The notes under the pieces: generated by a model
Seen by the model: only the letters and a program-made list of their open reading frames with translations
Databases searched by the model: none
Told to the model about the DNA's origin: nothing
Made by a program: the position numbers and the translations under genes
Assembly: GCF_030373245.1 (NCBI RefSeq)
Contig: NZ_JAUCZF010000006.1
Span: forward strand, 248,001 to 312,000
Origin: Hydrogenophaga sp.
GTDB taxonomy: Bacteria; Pseudomonadota; Gammaproteobacteria; Burkholderiales; Burkholderiaceae_C
Length of the DNA stretch: 64,000 nt
Direction of reading: 5' to 3'
Part shown: piece after piece, positions 1 through 10,800 of the stretch
Numbering within the stretch: the stretch's first letter is position 1
How the letters are laid out: the number at the start of each line of letters is the position of its first letter

Positions 1-1285
<1,285 letters not shown>

Positions 1286-1289
<4 letters not shown>

Positions 1290-2521
1290 GCGAGCACCCG
1301 CTGCCACCTGGGACGGGGGGTGTCAGCGCCAGCGGTCTGGCGCCTGCGCCCCGGCAGGCCCGCCTGGGTCTGTTCGCTATCTTTGGCTCCACTTTTTTTG
1401 AGCTGGTGGGCTACTTCATGCTCACGCCCTTTCTGATCCTGCGCCTCAACGGCGATGGGGTATCGACCGCCGTCGTGGGCTTGTTTGCCGCCACTGGCTG
1501 GCTCGGCGTATTCCTCATGACGCCGTTTGCATCCGCCATCACGCAGCGCCTGGGGCGACGGCCCACGCTGTGGCTCGCCGCGCTGGTGCCGGTGCTGACC
1601 ACGACGGGCTTTCTGGCCACCACCTCCTTGCCCGGCTGGTTCGCGTTCAACCTGGTCGGCGGCATGGCCTCGGGACTGCGCTGGGTGCTGGCCGAAGCGG
1701 TGGTGGCGGAGTTTGCGCCGCCAGGTCAGCGCGGGCGCGCCATCGGGGTGTTCGAGACCATGGTCGGCACCACCTTCGTGATCGGACCGGCGCTGCTGGT
1801 GTGGACCGGTGCGCAGAACGACGCCGCGCTCTGGGTGGCGCTGGGCCTGCTGGTGGTAGGCCTGTGCTGGAGCCTGGTGATTCCGCGCATGCCAGACGCG
1901 GCTGATGCGCACAGCGCGAGGGTCGGCTTGGCGGGCGTGTGGCACGCCTTTCTGGCCCATCCGCTCATCATGGCGGTGGGTTTCATCGGCGGCTTTTTTG
2001 AAAGCGGCATCACGGCCATCCTGCCGCTGTATGGCCTGTCACTGGGCCTGGGCGCAGCGGCTGCAGCGCTGCTGGTGTCGAGCAGCGGCCTGGGCAGCGC
2101 GCTTACCATGCTGCCCGCCGGTGTGCTGGCCGACTGGCTGGCGCACCACCCGCAACAGCGATTCGGCGACGAGTTCGCCGCGCGGCGCCTGATCATGCGG
2201 GCCTGCGCCGCGACCACGCTGGCGGCCACTCTGGTGATTCCGTTCGTGGCCGGCGTGCCCTGGCTGGCAGCGCCAGTGGCCTTTTTGTGGGGCGGTGCAG
2301 GTGGCTGCCTCTACACCATGGTGATGATCGACATCGGCTCACGCGAAGAAGGCATCACCTTGGTGAACAGCACGGCGGTGCTGGTGCTCTCGTACACATT
2401 GGGCGGAGTTTTGGCGCCAGCGCTCGGCGCCGCAGCGCTGCAATGGGTGCCCACCTACGGCTTTCCGGCACTTCTGATCGGTGTCGCCGGCGTGGGCTGC
2501 TGGTTGTTGTGGCGTCGCTGA
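1286..2521 (+). CDS. Major facilitator superfamily transporter
   Basis: A 411-residue inner-membrane protein with about 12 hydrophobic helices after a polar, proline-rich N-terminal tail of about 27 residues. The loop after helix 2 reads ASAITQRLGRRPTLW, a variant of MFS motif A, and a second conserved loop is APPGQRGRAIGVFE. It resembles small single-component exporters of the YcaD/UPF0226 kind, but the substrate cannot be read from sequence. Translation is coupled to the preceding HAD phosphatase through an ATGA overlap. It ends 12 bases from the convergent YeeE/YedE-type gene, with no clear terminator between them. Confidence 0.85.
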
Positions 2522-2533
2522 GGGCGCGCGATT

Positions 2534-3640
2534 TCAGGGCGCTGTGGATGACGCAGCGGCCACCACCGGCATGACCGGCTCGGCCGCCTGGCGCCGGGGC
2601 CGGTCGAGCAGGTAGTCGGCCGCACCGCCGCCGACCCACATGCCGCCGAGCGTGACCCACGCCGTGACGGCAAAGATCGCGCCACCGGTCATGCCTGCGC
2701 CCACCGCGCAGCCGCCAGCCAGCATCGACCCGAAACCCATGAAGACTGCGCCGATGATGTAGCGCGGCATGGTGTAGGCGCCGCCAAAGCCTTCCAACTT
2801 CCAGTCGCCTCCCACCAGGGCACCGACCAGCGACCCCAGGAACACGCCGGGCATCAGTCCCAGGCCAAAGGTCCAGGGCTCACCCGGGTCAGCCAGCACA
2901 CGCATCAGCCACTCGGCCGAGGGACCGCTGAAAGTCAGGCCTTGAATCTGCACCGGCTCGAACGAGTTCGACATCACCGCGTAGGTGAGCCACCAGGCGA
3001 GCGCCACCATCAGTCCAGTGCCGATGCCGCCGGCCCATTTCCAGAATGCCCAGCCGCTGTGGTACGCGAAAAACAGCGCGGTGATCAGCCAGACCGCAGC
3101 GAACACCAGGCCATCCCAAGGGCCGGCACCGATCTGCGCCAGCACGCTGCGCGAAGGGCCGCCATCCACCACCCACCAGCCCGCGATCGACTCGCGCAGG
3201 GGCGACAACACACCACCCAGCGAAGCCTGGGCCACCACGGCGAATATCAGACCCGACAGCAGCGCACGCAAATTGCCGTTGGCCGAAAGCACCAGCAGCC
3301 GGCTCGCACAGCCACGCGTCATGACCATGCCCACGCCGAAGATCAGTCCGCCGATCAGCGCACCCGATAGACTGCCGCGCGCTGACAGCTGGCGCGCGGT
3401 GCTCACGTCGAGCCCGCCCATCACGATCAGCAGTTGCACGCCCACCACCGCCGTGCCGAAGGCCAGCAGCCAGACGGTGAGCTTGTCGCCGAATTGGCCA
3501 TGCCAAAACTCGATCACCGCCGCACGAAGGCAGAAACGCGAGCGCTGGGCGAAAAAGCCGAACCCCAGCCCAGCCGCCAACCCGCAAAGCGCGAGCACCG
3601 CGGGCTCCCCCATCCGCTCGATCCACTCAACCCAGTCCAT
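2534..3640 (-). CDS. YeeE/YedE family sulfur-compound transporter
   Basis: A 368-residue polytopic membrane protein of the YeeE/YedE (TsuA/PmpA) family, whose characterised members import thiosulfate or related sulfur species. Family hallmarks visible are the cysteine-containing pore motifs RFCLRAAVIEFW near the N terminus, MTRGCASRL in the first half and AGGCAVGAGMTGG in the second half, flanked by glycine-rich helices. I place the start at the ATG at 3640 (MDWVEWIERMGE), which has GGGGC upstream. An ATG at 3655 would fall right beside the dyad operator and has no ribosome-binding site. No sulfurtransferase lies beside it; the rhodanese gene is 40 kb away. Confidence 0.9.
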   Translation of the reverse strand: MDWVEWIERMGEPAVLALCGLAAGLGFGFFAQRSRFCLRAAVIEFWHGQFGDKLTVWLLAFGTAVVGVQLLIVMGGLDVSTARQLSARGSLSGALIGGLIFGVGMVMTRGCASRLLVLSANGNLRALLSGLIFAVVAQASLGGVLSPLRESIAGWWVVDGGPSRSVLAQIGAGPWDGLVFAAVWLITALFFAYHSGWAFWKWAGGIGTGLMVALAWWLTYAVMSNSFEPVQIQGLTFSGPSAEWLMRVLADPGEPWTFGLGLMPGVFLGSLVGALVGGDWKLEGFGGAYTMPRYIIGAVFMGFGSMLAGGCAVGAGMTGGAIFAVTAWVTLGGMWVGGGAADYLLDRPRRQAAEPVMPVVAAASSTAP

Positions 3641-3655
3641 GGCTGCCCCAAACAT

Positions 3656-3677
3656 ATAACTATGCGCAATAGCTTAT
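3656..3677. promoter_or_regulatory. Dyad operator candidate in front of the YeeE/YedE gene
   Basis: The sequence ATAACTAT, GCGCA, ATAGCTTAT is an inverted repeat with 8-bp arms and one extra base in the right arm. It is AT-rich in a GC-rich neighbourhood and sits 16-37 bases upstream of the chosen start codon. Related transporter genes are often controlled by ArsR-family sulfide or persulfide sensors (BigR/SqrR type) that bind short AT-rich dyads. The dyad is seen directly; the regulator is inference, and no arsR-type gene lies within the window. Confidence 0.5.
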
Positions 3678-3794
3678 GGTAGGCCAGTCCTGCGGTGCGG
3701 ACTTGATCCTGCGCAAACTTCGGTGAACCCGCGCCTCCGTTTAAGCTCTTTCTGACAGGTGCCCGCACCTGGGCACACCGAACGAAAGAGACCC

Positions 3795-4184
3795 ATGGCG
3801 ATTCCCTGGCTGGTTGCACTCAAAGTCATTCCCTGGGGCGATGTGATCGAACACGCGCCCAAGGTGCTCGACGCCGCGCGCAAGCTGCTCGATCAGAAGC
3901 GCACACCGTCGCCCGCCGAGCCCCCATTGACGGGCGACCTGATCGACGTCAACAGCGCCAACCCGCCCAGCCTGGGTGAATTGCGCAATCGCCTGATCGC
4001 CGCACAGCAGCAGATCGACCAACACGCCCGGGCACAGGAACAACTGGCCCAGACTCTGGCCGAACTGGCTGAACAGAACGCGCGCCTGGTGGGCGCGGTG
4101 GAGGTGCTGCGCAAGCGCACGCGGCTGCTGTTGTGGGGCGCGGTGGTGATGGGTGGCGCCATGCTCTGGCTGGTGCTGCGCTGA
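3795..4184 (+). CDS. Hypothetical protein with coiled coil and C-terminal membrane anchor
   Basis: A 129-residue protein starting MAIPWLVALKVIPWGDVIEH, with GAAAGAG before the ATG at 3795. It has an amphipathic N-terminal region, a proline-rich segment near residue 40, then a glutamine- and alanine-rich helix of about 45 residues (ELRNRLIAAQQQIDQHARAQ and onward) that looks like a coiled coil. It ends in a single hydrophobic segment (LLLWGAVVMGGAMLWLVLR) that would tail-anchor it in the membrane. I do not recognise a family with certainty. Homologous short proteins are common in Comamonadaceae next to unrelated genes, so the neighbourhood gives no function. Confidence 0.7.
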   Translation: MAIPWLVALKVIPWGDVIEHAPKVLDAARKLLDQKRTPSPAEPPLTGDLIDVNSANPPSLGELRNRLIAAQQQIDQHARAQEQLAQTLAELAEQNARLVGAVEVLRKRTRLLLWGAVVMGGAMLWLVLR

Positions 4185-4223
4185 CCGAGGCGTTGCCTGC
4201 GGCGCACACAGAGCGGGGCACGC

Positions 4224-4544
4224 TCAGCTTGGCCGCGTGGCCTCCAGCGTTGAGTCGCACCCCACACCCGCCGCGATCCAGCGCCGCGCCAGGCGGCGCA
4301 GCACAGGGACAAGCCAGGTCCAGCGCCGACCCAGCACCCCTTCTGCGTCGCTGAGTGCGCCGCAGCGGTAGCGAGCACCGGCTGCGTCCCAGCGCAGAGC
4401 ATCACATGCCCCGGATCGCTTGCGCGAGATCACCTGCCCCAGCGGGCAAGGCTCGGCGAGGCAGCACACCCCGCAGCCATTGCAGGGCGCGCCCAACGCA
4501 GGCTTGGGCGGGGCATCGGGGTGGATCTGGATGACTTGGTGCAT
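4224..4544 (-). CDS. YkgJ-type cysteine-cluster protein
   Basis: A 106-residue cytosolic protein with the motif CNGCGVCCLAEPCPLG near residues 22-37 and further cysteines at CDALRW, YRCGAL and GVGCDS. This is the pattern of the YkgJ family, predicted to bind zinc or an iron-sulfur centre. GGAAGG lies 7-12 bases before the ATG at 4544. The biochemical role of the family is not established. It runs convergently with the preceding coiled-coil gene, from which it is separated by 39 bases. Confidence 0.75.
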   Translation of the reverse strand: MHQVIQIHPDAPPKPALGAPCNGCGVCCLAEPCPLGQVISRKRSGACDALRWDAAGARYRCGALSDAEGVLGRRWTWLVPVLRRLARRWIAAGVGCDSTLEATRPS

Positions 4545-4806
4545 GCCCGTTCACCTTCCACCCACGCCCAAGGGCGAGATGGAAGAAATCCCTGTGAATG
4601 CGGGAGCCAGTCGTTCCAAGCCTCCGCCACGCTCGTCACCAGCCATTCGGCGGCCCGCCCTGACCCCCTTTTGCAAAACCCTGGAGCGGGCTTCGGTCAT
4701 CGTCGAACGCAAGGCATGACGACCAAGCTCACAACGGGGAACCGGCTACGTCGGGCCAGTGATGTCGCCCCCTCAAGGGGGACGACGCTGGTTGGCGCAC
4801 GGCAGG
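4545..4806. other. Intergenic stretch between the YkgJ gene and the uvrA paralogue
   Basis: No convincing gene. It holds the ribosome-binding site of the YkgJ gene at its left end and one copy of the dispersed GC-rich repeat at its right end. The middle, about 4600-4730, shows nothing I can name. Confidence 0.5.
4731..4801. repeat. Dispersed GC-rich intergenic repeat, copy 1
   Basis: Contains GGAACCGGCTACGTCGGGCC and the self-complementary core CCCCCTCAAGGGGG, followed by ACGACGCTGG. The same modules recur in the copies near 44.8, 47.9 and 49.9 kb. It lies directly behind the uvrA paralogue stop codon, so it could form a terminator-like hairpin. Confidence 0.6.
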
Positions 4807-7800
4807 TCATCTTTCCAGCACCGGCCCCAGCACCTTGCCGGTGTGCGTACCCAGCCGCACCACCTCTTCCGGCGTCGCCGCCGCCACGATGCGCCCGCCG
4901 CCTGAACCACCTTCGGGCCCCAGGTCGATGATCCAGTCGGCCTCGGCCATCACGTCCAGGTCGTGCTCGATCACCACCACGCTGTGGCCGCCGTCCACCA
5001 AGCGGTGCAGCACGCGGATGAGTTTTTCCACGTCGGCCATGTGCAGGCCCACCGTGGGCTCGTCGAGCACATACAGCGTGTGCGGTGCCTTCTGGCCTCT
5101 TCGACCGATGTCGTCGCGCACCTTGCTGAGTTCGGTCACCAGCTTGATGCGCTGCGCCTCGCCGCCGCTGAGCGTGGGGCTGGGCTGGCCGAGCGTGAGG
5201 TAGCCCAGCCCCACGTCTTTGAGCAACTGCAGCGGGTGCGCGATGTTGGGCATGCTGGCGAAGAAGTCAACCGCTTCGTCCACCTCCATCTGCAACACGT
5301 CGCCGATGTTCTTGCCCTTCCAGGTCACGGCCAGGGTTTCGGGATTGAAGCGTGCGCCATGGCAGACCTCGCAAGGCACCTTCACGTCGGGCAAAAAGCT
5401 CATTTCGATGGTGCGCATGCCCTGCCCTTCGCAGCCCGGGCAGCGGCCTTCACCGGTGTTGAAGCTGAAGCGCCCCGGGCCATAGCCGCGCGCCTTGGCT
5501 TCCAGCGTGTCGGCAAACAGCTTGCGCACCGTATCCCAGAAACCGATGTAGGTGGCGGGGCAGCTGCGCGGGGTTTTGCCGATGGGCGTCTGGTCGACTT
5601 CGAGCACGCGGTCGATGGTTTCGGTGCCCAGCACCTTGTCGCAGCCGACCCAGGCGGGGCGTTCGCCTTTCTGGTCCCAGGCAGTGCGGCCAGCGAAGGT
5701 GCTGCGCTGGCTGACGGCAGCGGCCACGTTGGTGAGCAGCACATCGCGCGCAATCGTCGACTTACCGGAACCTGAGACGCCAGTGACAACGACCAGGCGT
5801 TGCAGCGGGACCGCAACATCGAGGTTTTGCAGGTTATGCAGGTTCGCACCCTTGACTTCGATCTGGGCACTGTCCGTCTGCCCTGTTGCGACCACCAACC
5901 TCCGCGCTTGCAGCGGATGCTTCATCGCGTGCAGCAGATAGCGACCGGTCACCGATTCCGGATTGGCTGAGAGGTCGGCCACCGACCCCTGCGCCACCAC
6001 GCGCCCGCCGCGTTTGCCGGCGCTGGGACCGATGTCGATGATGTGGTCGGCGCGGCGGATGGTGTCTTCGTCGTGCTCCACCACCACCAGGGTGTTGCCC
6101 ATGTCGCCCAGCTTGTGCAGCGCGTTGAGCAGGATGGCGTTGTCGCGCGCGTGCAGGCCGATGGTCGGCTCATCCAGCACGTAACACACGCCTTGCAGGT
6201 TGCTGCCGAGCTGCGCCGCCAGGCGGATGCGCTGGGCCTCGCCACCGCTCAGCGTGGGCGCGCCGCGGTCCAGCGTGAGGTAGTTCAGGCCCACCTCTTC
6301 CAGGAAAGCTAGGCGGCTTTCGATCTCGGGCAGCAGGTCGCGTGCGATGTCGGCTTCGCGAAGCGTGAGCACCGCGTCCTTCATCAGGTTCTGCACCCAC
6401 TGCCGCACATCGTTGACGGCCAGCCGCGCCACCTCCGTGATGCCCACGCCACCAAACTTCACGGCGCGCGCTTGTTTGTTCAATCGCGTACCTTCGCAAC
6501 TGGGGCACACCGCGTCTTCCGCCACGTCCACGTCGGGTTCGGCAAAGCTCTGCTCGCGGCCCTTGTCGTTGTCATCGCGCACCGAGTCGTCCAGCGCCTT
6601 GCGCTGCTCGCGCGAAAGCGCCAGACCCGTGCCCACGCAGTCGGGGCACCAGCCGTGTTTGCTGTTGTAGGAGAACAGGCGCGGGTCCAGCTCGGGGTAG
6701 CTGGTGGCGCAGACAGGGCAGGCCCGGGTGGTGGAAAACACTTCCAGCTTGCCGATACCGCGCGTGGACTCGCCCGTTTCCATGGCCTTCGCCAGGTCGC
6801 CGAGTTCGCTCAGCACATGGACCTGACCCTTGCCGATCTCCAGCGCCTTGGTCAATTGCGAGCGCAGCCAGGCCTCGTTGGCCGGGTCCACCACGCCGTC
6901 GGCCACCGGCAGCTCAATGGTGTGTTCCTTGAATCGGTCGATGCGCGGAAAGCCGGTGGTGGGCAGGAACTCGCCGTCCACGCGCAGGTGCGTGTGGCCA
7001 CGCGGGCGTGCCCAGTCGGCCAGTTCGGTGTAGACGCCCTTTCGATTGACCACCAGCGGCGCAAGCAGGCCGATGTGCCGGCCCTTGTAGCGCTGCAGAA
7101 TGGCTGCCGCGATGCTCTCGGGGCTTTGCGGCATGACAGCCGCGCCGTCGTGCACGCAATGCTGCGTGCCGAGCTTGACATAGAGCAGGCGCAGAAAATG
7201 CCAGACCTCGGTGGTCGTGCCCACTGTGCTCTTGCGGCCACCGCGGCTGAGCCGCTGCTCGATCGCCACCGTGGGCGGGATGCCGTAGACCGCGTCCACC
7301 TCGGGTCGGCCCGCGGGCTGCACGATGCTGCGTGCGTAGGCGTTGAGCGACTCGAGGTAGCGGCGCTGGCCCTCGTTGAACAGGATGTCGAACGCCAGCG
7401 TGGACTTGCCCGAACCACTCACACCCGAAATCACATTGAACTGCCCGCGCGGGATGTCCACGCTCAGGTTTTTCAGGTTGTGTTCTTTGGCGTTGACGAT
7501 GCGGATCGCATCGGGCGCGGTCGACCTCGGTCGTGCGATGGCCTTCACCGTCGGCGCCAGGTAGTCGGCGGCGCGGCCTTCGCCGGCCTCAAACACCTCA
7601 CCCATGGAGAGCGCGTACTCACGCAACGATTGGCCGGTGTGGCTGCTCGGATGCTTTCGCACCTCTTCCGGCGGGCCTTCGGCCACCACCAGGCCCCCGG
7701 CGTCACCGCCCTCGGGGCCGAGGTCGATCACCCAGTCGGCCGAGCGGATCACGTCCAGGTTGTGCTCGATGATCACCAGGGAATGGCCCGCTTCGAGCAG

Positions 7801-10800
7801 TCGGCGCAGGCTGCGCATGAGCTTGGCGATGTCGTCGAAATGCAGACCCGTGGTGGGTTCGTCGAACAGGAAGAGCGTGCCTTTTTTCGCCAGGCTCTGG
7901 CGGCTGGCGCTCGCGCTCTTGGCCGCTTCGGCCAGGAAACCGGCGAGCTTGAGGCGCTGCGCCTCGCCGCCCGAGAGCGTGGGCACGGGCTGGCCGAGCT
8001 TCACGTACTCCAGACCAACGTCCACAATGGGCTGCAGGGCGCGGATGACTTCGCGGTCGTTTCTAAAAAGATGCGCGGCTTCGCTGACCGTGAGGTCGAG
8101 CACGTCGGCGACGTTCAGGAAGCGGGTTTGCCTTTGGCCGGGAGCTGAAACGGGGTCAGAGCCCGATTTCGTTGTGGCGCCTCCCACTCCGGATACGACA
8201 CTTCCTGAATCGGGATCTGACCCCGTTTCAATTTTCGCATCGCGCTGGATGCGCACTTCCAGTACCTCGGGCCGGTAGCGCTTGCCGTCGCAATCGGGGC
8301 AGCGCAGGTACACGTCGCTCAGGAACTGCATTTCCACGTGTTCAAAGCCCGAGCCGCCGCAGGTCGGGCAGCGGCCGTCGCCACCGTTGAAGCTGAACTT
8401 GCTGGCGGTGTAGCTGCGCTGGCGCGCCAGCGGCGCGTCGGCAAACAGTGCACGGATCGCGTCCCAGGCGCCCACATAGCTCACCGGGTTGGAGCGTGCC
8501 GTCTTGCCGATGGGCGACTGGTCAACGAACACCACCTCGCTCAGGTGATCGGCTCCCAGCAGCCGGTCATGTGCACCCGGCGCGTCGGTGGACTTACCAA
8601 AGTGGCGCAGCAGCGCGGGCGCGAGCACGTCCTGGATCAGGCTGGACTTGCCCGAACCCGACACACCCGTGACCACCACCAGCCGCTGCAGCGGGAAGTC
8701 GACGGTGACGTTTTTCAGGTTGTGCTCGCGCGCGCCCTCCAGAATGAGCCGCGGCGTGCTGTCGGTCACCATGCGCTTGAAGCCCATGCCGACCTGCTTG
8801 CGCGCGCCGAGGTAGGCGCCGGTCAGCGTGTCGGCCTGGCGCACGGCTTCGGGCGTGCCGTCGAACACAATCTGCCCGCCGCGCTCGCCCGGGCCAGGAC
8901 CCATGTCGATCAGGCGGTCGGCGGCCAGCATCACCGCCGGGTCGTGCTCGACCACCACCAGCGTGTTGCCCGCGTCTCGAAGGCGCAGCATGGCGCTGTT
9001 GATGCGCGCCATGTCGCGCGGGTGCAGTCCGATGCTGGGCTCGTCCAGCACAAACAGCGTGTTCACCAGCGAAGTGCCCAGGGCGGTGGTGAGGTTGATG
9101 CGCTGCACCTCGCCACCGCTGAGGGTGCGACTCTGGCGGTCCAGCGTGAGGTAGCCGATGCCCACATCACACAGGTAGCGCAACCGCGTGTTGATTTCTT
9201 CGAACAGCAGCTTGAGCGCCTGCGCCTGGCCAGTGGCGTCTCCACCAGCAGGCACCAGGGTGTCGGCCAGCGACCCAAAGAAATTGCGCAACTGGTCCAG
9301 CGGCAACAGCATCAGGTCATGCAGGCACAGACCGGGCAGCGCCTCGAGTTGGGCACGAGACCACCTCACGCCAACCGGCAGGTGCCGCCGCGCTGGCGGC
9401 ATCACCGCATCGGCCTGGGCTTTTGTCCCGATCCGCCACAACAGGCTTTCGGTCTTCAGGCGCGCACCGCGGCAGCTCGGGCATTCGGTGTAGCTTCGGT
9501 ACTTGGACAAGAGCACGCGGATGTGCATCTTGTAGGCCTTGCTCTCCAGGTACTCGAAAAATCTCGCCACGCCGAACCACTGCTGGTTCCACTTGCCGTT
9601 CCAGTTAGGCGAACCGGCCTTCACCCAGTGCTGCTGCTCGGGCGTGAGCTTGTTCCAGGGCGTGTCGCGCGGAATACCCGCCGTCTCCGCGTGGCGCATC
9701 AGATCGTCCTGCGCCTCTTTCCAGGCCGGTGTCTGGAACACCTTGATGGCGCCACCACGCAGCGTGAGTTTTTCGTTGGGGATCACGAGGCCGTAGTCAA
9801 CCCCGATCACGCGACCAAAACCCCGGCAGGCTTCGCAGGCGCCCACCGCCGAGTTGAAGGAGAACATGGACGGGGCGGGGTCGCTGTAGCGGATGTCGCT
9901 TTCCGGGCAGTGCAGGCCGGTGGAAAAGCGCCAGACAACAGCAGCCCCCACGCTCCCCAAGGGGGCTGCCCCGCCTTGGGGCTGCCCGGCGTCGGGGCTG
10001 CTGACCCCCACGCTCCCCGCTGCGCGTGGTTCGCTGCCCCCCGAGGGGGCTGCCCCGCCTTGGGGCTGCCCGGCGTCGGGGCGTCCTGCACCCTCTTCCC
10101 CGAGCACATAGACCATCAACTTGCCACTGCCGCGCTTGAGCCCAGCCTCAATGGCCTCCATCACCCGCGCCTGCTCCGCGGTGCCCATGCGGAAGCGGTC
10201 GGCCACCACGTCGAGCACCTTGACGGCTTCAACCACCGGCGCCGATTTTTTGGTCTTGCCAGTCTTGGTTTTGCTTTCGGATTCGGCCCTGGCAGCACGT
10301 TGCACCACACGCTCGGCCTGCACCCGCGTGTAGCCGCTGGCCGACAGCCACTGTTCGATTTCCTCCGGCGTGGTGCTGGCCGGCAACTCCACGGGAAAGG
10401 TCACGACAAGGCGCGGGTCATTCTGTTCACGGCAGCGCTTCTGCAACTCCTGATAAATCGACTCCGGCGAATCGTGGCGCACAGGCAGCGCGGTTTCCCG
10501 GTCAAACAGATCGGCGCCACGCGCGAACAGCAGCTTCAGGTGGTCGTTCAGCTCCGTCATCGTGCCCACGGTGGAGCGCGACGATCGCACCGGATTGGTC
10601 TGGTCAATGGCGATTGCCGGCGGTACGCCATCCACCCGATCCACCGCCGGCTTGTCCATTCGGTCGAGGAACTGTCGCGCGTAGGCGCTGAAGGTCTCGA
10701 CGTAGCGCCGCTGACCTTCAGCGAACAAGGTGTCGAACACCAGGCTGGACTTGCCCGAACCGCTCGGCCCGGTGACCACCGTGAGCTCGCCGGTGCGGAT

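Noticed and set aside
4545..4730. Small open frames on both strands after the YkgJ gene
   Set aside because: None combines a ribosome-binding site, coding-like composition and a known family.
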